Origin: Flavobacteriaceae bacterium S0862
GTDB taxonomy: Bacteria; Bacteroidota; Bacteroidia; Flavobacteriales; Flavobacteriaceae
Assembly (NCBI GenBank): GCA_023015825.1
Contig: JALKAW010000006.1
Coordinates: 124,001 to 188,000, forward strand
DNA: 64,000 bases
Reading direction: 5' to 3'
A program made the position numbers and the translations under genes. How positions within the stretch are numbered: the stretch's first letter is position 1; each line of letters opens with the position of its first letter. Below the pieces are notes generated by a model. The model worked only from the letters and a program-made list of their open reading frames with translations, did no database searches and had not been told where the DNA came from. Positions 9,328-16,293 of the stretch are shown piece after piece.

Positions 9328-10695
9328 ATGTCAGAAGAAAAAGAAAATATACAATTTCAACTTACTGATGAACTCATTGAAAATGTTGAACAACTTATTG
9401 CTAAGAACAGCGATAAGGAGTTACAATTATTTTTAAGTGAGTATCACCATGCTGATATTGCCGAAATTCTTGATGAACTCGATTTAGATGAAGCCACATA
9501 TATTATTAAGTTGTTAGATTCTGAGACGACTTCGGACATTTTAATGGAGCTCGATGAAGATATTCGAGAAAAAGTACTTGAAAACTTATCTGCTAAAGAG
9601 ATTGCAGAAGAAATTGAAGAGCTAGATACTGATGATGCAGCTGATATGATTTTGGAACTTCCTGAAGAACGTCAGGAAGAAGTAATTTCAAAAATTGAAG
9701 ACGAAGAGCATAAGGCAGAAATTGAAGAACTTCTGGCGTACGATGAAGATACAGCTGGTGGACTTATGGCAAAAGAACTTGTAAAAGTGTATGAAACTTG
9801 GACAGTAGCTGGTTGTATGCGTCGAATTAGAGGTCAGGCAAAAGATGTGACTAGAGTACACTCAATATATGTTGTTGATAAGCAAGAAAAACTTATTGGT
9901 CGCTTGTCCTTAAAAGATTTAATTGTTGCGAAAAGCGAGACTAAGATAGCTGATATTGCAAAGGATAATGTAGATTTTGTAAATGTTCATGATGATGCTG
10001 AAGAAGTTGCAAAAATAATGTCCAAGTACGATTTGGAAGCTATTCCAGTAGTTGACGACAATCAAGCATTAGTAGGCAGAATTACCATTGATGATATTGT
10101 TGATGTTTTAAAAGAAGAAGCCGATAAAGATTACCAATTAGCTGCAGGTATAACGCAAGATGTTGAGGCTGATGATAGTATTTTTGAACTAACCAAAGCG
10201 AGATTGCCATGGTTGTTTCTTGGCTTGATTGGAGGTATTGGTGCATTTTTAATAATGGAAGGTTTTCAAGAATCTTTTAAACAATATGCTGTTTTATTCT
10301 TTTTCACACCATTAATTGCGGCTATGGCGGGAAACGTTGGTGTGCAATCTAGTGCAATTATTGTACAAGGATTAGCAAATGATGATGTAAAAGGTAGTGT
10401 TAATAGTAGATTGATAAAGGAAATGTTACTAGCTGCTCTAAATGGCGTCATTTTAGCACTGTTTTTATTTTTGTTTGTTTGGTTGACTAAAGACCAAACC
10501 ACTGCGTTCGCAATTTCAGTATCTCTAGTTGTTGTAATTATTGTAGCAGGATTAATAGGCACATTTGTACCATTGTTTTTAAATAAAAGAGGCATTGATC
10601 CAGCCATTGCAACTGGACCTTTCATTACAACAAGCAATGATATTTTTGGAATCCTGATTTACTTCTGGATTGCAAAACTGATTCTTAATATTTAG
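9328..10695 (+). CDS. mgtE: Magnesium transporter MgtE
   Basis: Dimeric Mg2+ channel of the inner membrane, gated by cytoplasmic magnesium. The N-terminal acidic helical domain (about residues 1-125) has the typical ELDLDEATYIIKLLD repeats. A CBS pair covers about residues 130-255 (MRRIRGQAKDVTRVHSIYVVD, then YDLEAIPVVDD), and five membrane helices form the C-terminal pore, with PLIAAMAGNVGVQSSAI as the conserved pore segment. I place the start at ATG 9328, not the GTG at 9310, because 9310-9327 is part of a dispersed repeat and the family starts near here. Confidence 0.96.
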   Translation: MSEEKENIQFQLTDELIENVEQLIAKNSDKELQLFLSEYHHADIAEILDELDLDEATYIIKLLDSETTSDILMELDEDIREKVLENLSAKEIAEEIEELDTDDAADMILELPEERQEEVISKIEDEEHKAEIEELLAYDEDTAGGLMAKELVKVYETWTVAGCMRRIRGQAKDVTRVHSIYVVDKQEKLIGRLSLKDLIVAKSETKIADIAKDNVDFVNVHDDAEEVAKIMSKYDLEAIPVVDDNQALVGRITIDDIVDVLKEEADKDYQLAAGITQDVEADDSIFELTKARLPWLFLGLIGGIGAFLIMEGFQESFKQYAVLFFFTPLIAAMAGNVGVQSSAIIVQGLANDDVKGSVNSRLIKEMLLAALNGVILALFLFLFVWLTKDQTTAFAISVSLVVVIIVAGLIGTFVPLFLNKRGIDPAIATGPFITTSNDIFGILIYFWIAKLILNI

Positions 10696-10719
10696 AAATC
10701 GTAATTAAATATTTGTAAA

Positions 10720-11085
10720 ATGAAACCAATAAGTATATCAGACAAATTCACAAAATTCTCTAAAAATTGGCATCCACATCAAATTGCTGTGGTAGATGAT
10801 ATGCAAGTCATTTTAGCAAAATTAAAAGGCGAATTTGTTTGGCACAGCCATGATAACGAAGATGAGTTATTTCAAGTTGTAAAAGGCACACTTTATATGC
10901 AATTTCGGGATAGAACAGAGGTTGTAAATGAAGGAGAAATTATTGTGGTTCCAAAAGGTGTAGAACATAACCCTTGCACAAAAAATAATGAAGAAGTACA
11001 TGTGTTGTTATTTGAAAAATTAAATACAGCACATACAGGGAATGTTGAGCATGAGAAAACGCAAACTCATTATCCTAAAATTTAA
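10720..11085 (+). CDS. Cupin-domain protein
   Basis: A 121-residue single cupin. Motif 1 is visible as HSHDNEDELFQVVKG, giving two His and a Glu as metal ligands, and motif 2 as VPKGVEHNP, giving the last His. Small single cupins of this type include isomerases, dioxygenases and sensors, and the sequence does not settle which. It starts 24 bases after mgtE on the same strand and is probably co-transcribed with it. Confidence 0.88.
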   Translation: MKPISISDKFTKFSKNWHPHQIAVVDDMQVILAKLKGEFVWHSHDNEDELFQVVKGTLYMQFRDRTEVVNEGEIIVVPKGVEHNPCTKNNEEVHVLLFEKLNTAHTGNVEHEKTQTHYPKI

Positions 11086-11096
11086 AAGTTCTTATT

Positions 11097-11849
11097 TTGA
11101 TTAAGTTTTTTAGACACATTAGAAAATCGTTACTCATGGAAAACAAAACCGGAAAGTATTTCAAATATGCAATTGGTGAAATTGTGCTAGTAGTTATAGG
11201 TATTCTCATTGCATTACAGATAAACAATTGGAACGAAAATAGAATTAATACTATTGAAGAAAAAACCATTTTAATCGCTTTGCAAATGGAAATTTCAGAA
11301 AATCAATTAATTCTTGCCAAAGACCTCAAAAAGCATGATAATGCATTTAGGCTAATAAAAGAGTTAAGCGATTATATTTCACCTGGACCTGAAAAAATTG
11401 AGACTAAAAGACTAGACTCCTTAATGTTTAGCCTAGCATGGTTACCAGCTTACACCCCTAAAGAAGGTGTTATAAATTCTATTTTAGCTTCGGGTAAAAT
11501 TTCTTTGATTAGGAACAATCAATTGAATTCTAAATTGGCAGCTTGGAGTAGTTTATTAAATCATTATAACACAACCTTAAATTGGAGTGAAAAGGATGTA
11601 TTTGAATTGGTACTACCGTACATAAAAGATAAGTATCCTTTTAAACGAACATTAAAGCACTTTGGGGCAGAGACCAAAGTAAATAGTCAGTTTGAATTTT
11701 CACAAGAAGCTTTAATGTCTAATCTAGAGTTTGAAAGTATTGTTGCTGAAAGAGTAATTGACGCAAGTGACGCATTGAATGCTGCTAAAAAGCTGTACGA
11801 TTTTCAGGCTGAAGTTTTAGAGCTTATTGAAAATGAATTAAAAGAATAA
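11097..11849 (+). CDS. DUF6090 family membrane-anchored protein
   Basis: 250 residues. The opening FFRHIRKSLLMENKTGKYFKYAIGEI followed by the hydrophobic VLVVIGILIALQINNWNENR is diagnostic of DUF6090, a large Flavobacteriaceae family with one N-terminal membrane helix and a helical domain of unknown role outside it. The start is TTG at 11097; this keeps the conserved FFRHIR block that family members share, while the next Met would cut it off. It begins 11 bases after the cupin gene. Confidence 0.88.
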   Translation: MIKFFRHIRKSLLMENKTGKYFKYAIGEIVLVVIGILIALQINNWNENRINTIEEKTILIALQMEISENQLILAKDLKKHDNAFRLIKELSDYISPGPEKIETKRLDSLMFSLAWLPAYTPKEGVINSILASGKISLIRNNQLNSKLAAWSSLLNHYNTTLNWSEKDVFELVLPYIKDKYPFKRTLKHFGAETKVNSQFEFSQEALMSNLEFESIVAERVIDASDALNAAKKLYDFQAEVLELIENELKE

Positions 11850-11890
11850 TTACACTAATAATAAGATTTCTGTTTTTGCAGGAAGTACAT

Positions 11891-12847
11891 ATGAAAATCC
11901 TTCACTTAGATAGCAATCATCCATTACTCATAAATCAACTCAATGATTTAGGTTTTACAAATCATGAAGATTACACATCTTCTAAAGAAGATATTGAAGC
12001 TAAAATCTATGAATATGATGGATTAATAATTAGAAGTCGATTCACAATTGACAAGCAATTTTTAGACAAAGCAACAAACCTTAAATTTATTGGTCGTGTA
12101 GGAGCAGGCTTAGAAAATATAGATTGTGATTATGCCGAATCAAAAGGAGTTTATCTTATTTCAGCTCCTGAAGGAAACCGAAATGCTGTTGGTGAACATA
12201 CGTTAGGAATGCTGTTATCATTGTTTAATAAGTTTATTAAAGCCGATAAAGAAGTAAGACAAGGGAAATGGCTGCGTGAAGACAATCGAGGTATTGAACT
12301 TGATGGAAAAACTGTTGGACTTATTGGTTATGGTAATATGGGAAAGGCCTTTGCGAAAAAACTTAGAGGATTTGATGTAGATGTGCTTTGTTACGATATT
12401 AAACCCAATGTAGGTGATGACAACGCCAAACAAGTAACTCTAATTGAACTTCAAAATAAAGCAGATGTTCTCAGTTTGCATACACCACAAACAACTTTAA
12501 CTACCAATATGATAAATACGGAATTTATTGATGTATTCAAAAAACCATTTTGGCTTATAAATACAGCTCGTGGTAAAAGTGTGGTAACTTCAGATTTAGT
12601 GAAAGCATTAAAAACAGGTAAAATATTAGGAGCAGGATTAGATGTTTTAGAATATGAGAAAGCGTCTTTTGAAAACCTATTTAAAAATAATGTCACATCG
12701 AGCGCAGTCGAGATGCCTGTGGCATTTCAATATTTAATTAAAGCCGAAAATGTTTTGCTCACGCCTCATGTAGCAGGTTGGACTATTGAAAGCAAAGAAA
12801 AATTAGCACAAACCATTGTTAATAAAATAAAGATGAAATTTTGTTAA
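11891..12847 (+). CDS. SerA-like D-2-hydroxyacid dehydrogenase
   Basis: NAD(P)-dependent oxidoreductase of the D-2-hydroxyacid dehydrogenase family, close to phosphoglycerate dehydrogenase but without a C-terminal ACT domain (318 residues). The nucleotide-binding Rossmann motif is VGLIGYGNMG. The catalytic set is visible as the Arg in LINTARG, the Glu in LDVLEYE and the His in TPHVAGW. I chose ATG 11891 (MKILHLDSNHPLL) over the upstream TTG at 11876. A dispersed repeat lies in frame at 12691-12716, adding about nine residues (VTSSAVEMP) just before the catalytic His block. The substrate is probably a serine-pathway 2-hydroxyacid, but this is not proven. Confidence 0.88.
   Translation: MKILHLDSNHPLLINQLNDLGFTNHEDYTSSKEDIEAKIYEYDGLIIRSRFTIDKQFLDKATNLKFIGRVGAGLENIDCDYAESKGVYLISAPEGNRNAVGEHTLGMLLSLFNKFIKADKEVRQGKWLREDNRGIELDGKTVGLIGYGNMGKAFAKKLRGFDVDVLCYDIKPNVGDDNAKQVTLIELQNKADVLSLHTPQTTLTTNMINTEFIDVFKKPFWLINTARGKSVVTSDLVKALKTGKILGAGLDVLEYEKASFENLFKNNVTSSAVEMPVAFQYLIKAENVLLTPHVAGWTIESKEKLAQTIVNKIKMKFC
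12691..12716 (+). repeat. Dispersed hairpin repeat, copy B, in frame inside a gene
   Basis: GTCACATCGAGCGCAGTCGA followed by GATGC. Outer arms are CATC and GATG. It is read in frame as VTSSAVEM within the SerA-like dehydrogenase and shares the GAGCGCAGTCGA core with the other copies. Confidence 0.8.
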
Positions 12848-12872
12848 ATTTAGTACTTTAAATAAGATTTCT

Positions 12873-13334
12873 ATGCAATACAAAGCCACATCACCAGAAG
12901 ACTATATAAGTCAAGTACCTGAAGAACGTCAAGAGACTTTAAAAAAACTAAGAAAAGTAATTAACGGAAACTTACCAAAAGGTTTTAAAGAAGGTATGCA
13001 ATATGGTATGATAGGTTATTATGTGCCTCATAGTATTTATCCAGATGGTTACCATTGTAAACCAGAGGAACCTTTGCCATTTATGAGTTTTGCTTCACAA
13101 AAAAACTCAGTAAACCTTTATCATAGTGGAATTTATGCTGTTCCAGAAATACATGATTGGTTTGTGAAAGAATACCCAAAGTATAGCAAACGGAAGTTAG
13201 ATATGGGTAAAAGCTGCATTCGTTTTAAGAAATTAGATGAAATTCCGTTTGACTTAATAGGTGAGTTATCTACTAAATTAAGTGTAGATGAATGGATTAA
13301 TATTTATGAATCAGCAGTTAAGGACAGAAAATAA
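12873..13334 (+). CDS. DUF1801 domain protein
   Basis: 153 residues, cytoplasmic. The opening ATSPEDYISQVPEERQETLKKLRKVI and the FASQKNSVNLYHSGIYA and MGKSCIRFKKLDEIPFDLI blocks match DUF1801 (YdhG-like), a small alpha/beta family of unknown function with an iron-chaperone-like fold. It stands 25 bases after the dehydrogenase and is followed by another small cytoplasmic protein gene. Confidence 0.85.
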   Translation: MQYKATSPEDYISQVPEERQETLKKLRKVINGNLPKGFKEGMQYGMIGYYVPHSIYPDGYHCKPEEPLPFMSFASQKNSVNLYHSGIYAVPEIHDWFVKEYPKYSKRKLDMGKSCIRFKKLDEIPFDLIGELSTKLSVDEWINIYESAVKDRK

Positions 13335-13377
13335 TTTGTAACAAATCGATGCCAATAAAGACTAATATATTGCACAC

Positions 13378-13764
13378 ATGAAAAAAAGAGTCACAGGAAT
13401 AGGAGGGTTGTTTTTTAAGAGCACAGATCCAAAAGCTTCTAAAGAATGGTACAAAAAGCATTTGGGTTTTAACACCGACGATTATGGTTGTACCTTTTGG
13501 TGGAAAGACAAAGAAGGAAAAGATTGCTCAACGCAATGGAGTCCGTTTGCTAAAGACACCAAATACTATGAGCCATCAAAAAAAGATTTCATGTTTAATT
13601 ATCGTGTTGAAAATTTGCATGAGCTATTAGCTACTTTAAAGAAAGAAGGTGTAAATGTTATTGGTGATATTCAAGAATATGACTATGGGAAATTTGGTTA
13701 TATTATGGACAATGATGGAAATAAAATTGAGCTTTGGGAACCAATAGATAAGGCTTTTCAATAA
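13378..13764 (+). CDS. VOC (glyoxalase-like) family protein
   Basis: 128 residues covering one vicinal-oxygen-chelate domain made of two beta-alpha-beta-beta-beta units. It shows KASKEWYKKHLGF early and DNDGNKIELWEP at the end, where the Glu is the usual metal ligand. The family includes glyoxalases, dioxygenases and antibiotic-binding proteins, and the substrate cannot be inferred. Confidence 0.87.
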   Translation: MKKRVTGIGGLFFKSTDPKASKEWYKKHLGFNTDDYGCTFWWKDKEGKDCSTQWSPFAKDTKYYEPSKKDFMFNYRVENLHELLATLKKEGVNVIGDIQEYDYGKFGYIMDNDGNKIELWEPIDKAFQ

Positions 13765-13862
13765 AATATAGTGTGATTAATATCATGCTTTGTTTTGATA
13801 GAGAATCAACTAACCAGCTAATTTTTTTAGTATATTTATTAATCTAACCAAAATTATTTAAA

Positions 13863-14348
13863 ATGTCAGATAAAAAAAGTTTAGGCGATGATCTTAACGA
13901 TATGTTAGGTGACGCAAAAGATGAAGTAAAAAAAGCAGCAGATAGAGCTGGAAAAAAGGCGAGTGAGTTTGCTGATGAAGCAAAAGAAGTATTAGGAGAT
14001 GCTAAAGAAAAGGCAAGTGAATTTGCTGATGAAGCAAAAGAAAGCGCAAAAGAATTTGCTAGTAGTGCAAAAGAAACATTTGAAGATGTAACAGCTGGGG
14101 ATAATAAAAAATTAATAACAGGAATTCTGGCTATATTATTAGGGTGGTTAGGAATTCATAAGTTTATTTTAGGCTATAATACTGAAGGAATTGTATTATT
14201 AGTATTAGGTCTATTAGGGTTTTTTACTTGTGGAATAACCTCTGCTATATCGGGTTTAATAGGTTTAATAGAAGGAATTATTTATTTAACTAAATCAGAT
14301 ACAGAGTTCCATAACACCTATCAAGTAGGAAAAAAATCTTGGTTCTAA
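13863..14348 (+). CDS. TM2-domain protein with amphipathic repeat head
   Basis: 161 residues in two parts. Residues 1-80 are charged Ala/Glu/Lys-rich helix with a repeated KASEFADEAKE unit, resembling LEA- or YtxH-like amphipathic stretches. Residues 82-161 are a TM2 domain: two membrane helices joined by a short turn, with the typical GWLGIHKFILGYN motif and a small hydrophobic second helix. At DNA level 13956-13988 is repeated with few changes at 14010-14042, a 54-base duplication. The role is unknown; the head may lie along the membrane. A good terminator follows directly. Confidence 0.85.
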   Translation: MSDKKSLGDDLNDMLGDAKDEVKKAADRAGKKASEFADEAKEVLGDAKEKASEFADEAKESAKEFASSAKETFEDVTAGDNKKLITGILAILLGWLGIHKFILGYNTEGIVLLVLGLLGFFTCGITSAISGLIGLIEGIIYLTKSDTEFHNTYQVGKKSWF

Positions 14349-14354
14349 ATACAT

Positions 14355-14387
14355 AAGGTCGGGATAATTATTCCGATCTTTTTTTAA
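14355..14387 (+). terminator. Intrinsic terminator after the TM2 gene
   Basis: An 11-bp stem (AAGGTCGGGAT against ATTCCGATCTT, two G-U pairs) with a four-base loop and a T-run. Confidence 0.85.
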
Positions 14388-14403
14388 TTATTTATTATCG
14401 TAA

Positions 14404-14435
14404 TATTGCAATAATACAATATATTTGTATATTTG
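14404..14435 (+). promoter_or_regulatory. Probable arsR operator and promoter
   Basis: Three overlapping signals precede arsR: a perfect 10-base palindrome TATTGCAATA (14404-14413); a 6-bp inverted repeat ATACAA-TATAT-TTGTAT (14414-14430); and two TATATTTG -7 boxes (14420-14427 and 14428-14435). The inverted repeat overlaps the promoter, the layout expected for autorepression by an ArsR dimer. Confidence 0.6.
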
Positions 14436-14452
14436 TATTCTAAATTAAAGAA

Positions 14453-14776
14453 ATGGGAGCATCTAAAATAGATATTTATTCAAACGAAATAAATGAAATA
14501 GCAGCAATTGCAAAAGTCTTTTCTCATCCTGCAAGAGTCGCTATATTACAATATATAAGTAAGCAAAATACTTGTATTTGTAACGATATTGTTGATGAAA
14601 TAGGTTTGGCTCAAGCAACTATTTCACAACATTTAAAAATTATTAATGACGCAAAATTACTTGAAGGAACTTTCGAAGGTAAAAGCCTCTGCTACTGTTT
14701 AAATGTAGAACGATTTCAAGAATTACAAAGCTTATTTAATTCCTTTTTTAATCAAACAAAATCTAATTGTTGCTAA
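14453..14776 (+). CDS. arsR: ArsR/SmtB-family metalloid-sensing repressor
   Basis: A 107-residue winged-helix repressor. The helix-turn-helix is visible as DEIGLAQATISQHLKIINDAKLL. The CIC pair at residues 41-43 sits where the ELCVCDL arsenite site lies in classical ArsR, and CC ends the protein (residues 106-107), giving candidate thiol ligands for As(III) or Sb(III). Downstream genes include an arsenate reductase, which supports an arsenic role. Binding of the inducer should release it from the inverted repeats just upstream. Confidence 0.85.
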   Translation: MGASKIDIYSNEINEIAAIAKVFSHPARVAILQYISKQNTCICNDIVDEIGLAQATISQHLKIINDAKLLEGTFEGKSLCYCLNVERFQELQSLFNSFFNQTKSNCC

Positions 14777-14826
14777 CCTATAATGGGATTTTACAATATG
14801 TTAGGACAGACTATAAATTATAAATC

Positions 14827-15324
14827 ATGAAAACAAAAGAACTATTTGAAATCTTTAATGCACATAAAGATAAATCGCTATTATTCGAGTATCAACCCAA
14901 TCAATATGTTCGTGCAAATTATCATATTACAGAGGTTAAACATTTAAAAATTGATTCAGTAGATTGTGGATCTGGAACAGATGCTTGGAATGAAACAATT
15001 ATTCAGCTTTGGGAAAGTCCTCTTGAAATTGAAAAAAGAGATTTTATGACCGTTTTTAAGGCTTTGAGTATTTTAAACAAAGTAGGTAAAATGAAACCTT
15101 ATGACTTAGAAGCTGAAGTTAAATTTGAATACAACAATGATACGTTCAATACTGCGCAATTATTTGTTAACGATTTTGAAATACAAAACAAGAATTTAAT
15201 TGTTAAGTTAGCAATTGAAAAAACAGACTGTAAAGCAAAAACAGTTTGTGGCATAGTTGAAGAAGTGGATGCAGCATTAGTTTCAGATGAACCTTGTTGT
15301 GCACCAGATGGAAATTGTTGCTAA
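14827..15324 (+). CDS. DUF6428 family protein with Cys-rich tail
   Basis: 165 residues, soluble, no signal peptide. It resembles DUF6428, a Bacteroidota family often found in arsR-arsC neighbourhoods. Six cysteines cluster late: two in the KTDCKAKTVCG region and four in the terminal CCAPDGNCC. Such a tail could bind As(III) or another soft metal, which is inference. It lies 50 bases after arsR and is followed by a dispersed repeat. Biochemical function is unknown. Confidence 0.75.
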   Translation: MKTKELFEIFNAHKDKSLLFEYQPNQYVRANYHITEVKHLKIDSVDCGSGTDAWNETIIQLWESPLEIEKRDFMTVFKALSILNKVGKMKPYDLEAEVKFEYNNDTFNTAQLFVNDFEIQNKNLIVKLAIEKTDCKAKTVCGIVEEVDAALVSDEPCCAPDGNCC

Positions 15325-15337
15325 ATTATAGGTGATT

Positions 15338-15366
15338 TGTCATTCTAAGTATATCGAAAGAATCTT
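15338..15366 (+). repeat. Dispersed hairpin repeat, copy C
   Basis: Reads GTCATTCTAAGTATATCGAA then AGAATC. The arms ATTCT and AGAAT pair exactly while the centre has drifted from the other copies. It lies between the DUF6428 stop and the TTG start of the acetyltransferase. Confidence 0.7.
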
Positions 15367-15372
15367 ATTCTG

Positions 15373-15867
15373 TTGAAATTAAAAATTAGAAAGTTTAAAA
15401 ACCAAGATTGGGCTTTGGTTTCAAAAATTTATGCTGAAGGTATAACTACTGGAATAGCAACTTTTGAAACCAAAGTGCCTTCTTTTGAGGTTTGGAATGA
15501 TAAGTTTATTAAAAAATGTCGTCTGATTGCAGAAATTAATGATCAAGTAATTGGTTTTGCCGTGTTATCTAAAGTGTCTAAAAGAAAAGTTTATAATGGC
15601 GTAGCCGAAGTAACTGTTTATATAGCTCAAGATGAGAGAGGAAAAGGTTTTGGGAAACGGTTATTAGAAGCTTTAGTTTATAACAGTGAGAAAGAAGGAT
15701 TTTGGACCTTACAAGCTGGAATTTTCTCAGCAAATAAAGCAAGTATAGAATTACATAAGAAATGTGGTTTTAGAGTCGTGGGAGTTAGAGAAAAAATTGG
15801 CAAACGTGATGGAAAGTGGCATGATAATCATTTTTTAGAAAGACGAAGTATAAAAGTAGAAAATTAG
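15373..15867 (+). CDS. GNAT N-acetyltransferase, phosphinothricin/arsinothricin type
   Basis: 164 residues. The opening KIRKFKNQDWALVSKIYAEGITTGIATFE and the acetyl-CoA loop DERGKGFGKRLLEAL match the phosphinothricin acetyltransferase branch of GNAT. Members in ars clusters (ArsN1) acetylate the arsenical antibiotic arsinothricin; that role is suggested here by position between arsR and arsC, not proven. The start is TTG at 15373, just after a dispersed repeat. Its stop touches the arsC start with no gap. Confidence 0.85.
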   Translation: MKLKIRKFKNQDWALVSKIYAEGITTGIATFETKVPSFEVWNDKFIKKCRLIAEINDQVIGFAVLSKVSKRKVYNGVAEVTVYIAQDERGKGFGKRLLEALVYNSEKEGFWTLQAGIFSANKASIELHKKCGFRVVGVREKIGKRDGKWHDNHFLERRSIKVEN

Positions 15868-16293
15868 ATGAAAAACATTTTAGTATTATGTACAGGTAAT
15901 TCCTGTAGAAGCCAAATGGCTCATGGTTATTTAAACCATTTTTTAGATAACAGAAAAGTAAAAGTTTATAGTGCGGGTATTGAAACTCATGGTATAAATC
16001 CTGGAGCTGCAGCAATTATGAAAGAAGATGGCATTAATATATTCAAACACACATCAAACCATGTGGATGAATATAAAGACATTGATTTTGATTACATAAT
16101 TACAGTTTGTGATCATGCCAATGAAAACTGTCCTTATATTCCTAGTAAAAATGCTGAGCGCTTGCATCACAACTTCTTTGATCCTTCCAAAGTTAATGGA
16201 ACTGAAAAAGAAAAACATACAGCTTTTGTAAAAGCTAGGAATGAAATAAAAAATTATTTTAAGGAATTTGTTACTAATTATTTGGAGCTCTAA
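15868..16293 (+). CDS. arsC: Arsenate reductase, thioredoxin-coupled (LMW-PTPase fold)
   Basis: Reduces arsenate to arsenite. The P-loop CTGNSCRS (Cys8 to Arg14) binds the oxyanion, and Cys81 and Cys88 in TVCDHANENCP match the redox pair of the staphylococcal and Bacillus enzymes, so electrons should come from thioredoxin. All three key cysteines are kept, which favours a true reductase over a protein phosphatase. It begins directly after the acetyltransferase stop. No arsB or acr3 pump follows; the next gene is convergent and overlaps it by 4 bases. Confidence 0.9.
   Translation: MKNILVLCTGNSCRSQMAHGYLNHFLDNRKVKVYSAGIETHGINPGAAAIMKEDGINIFKHTSNHVDEYKDIDFDYIITVCDHANENCPYIPSKNAERLHHNFFDPSKVNGTEKEKHTAFVKARNEIKNYFKEFVTNYLEL

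Noticed and set aside
11876-11890. TTG start for the SerA-like dehydrogenase
   Set aside because: ATG 11891 gives the conserved MKILHLDSNHPLL opening.
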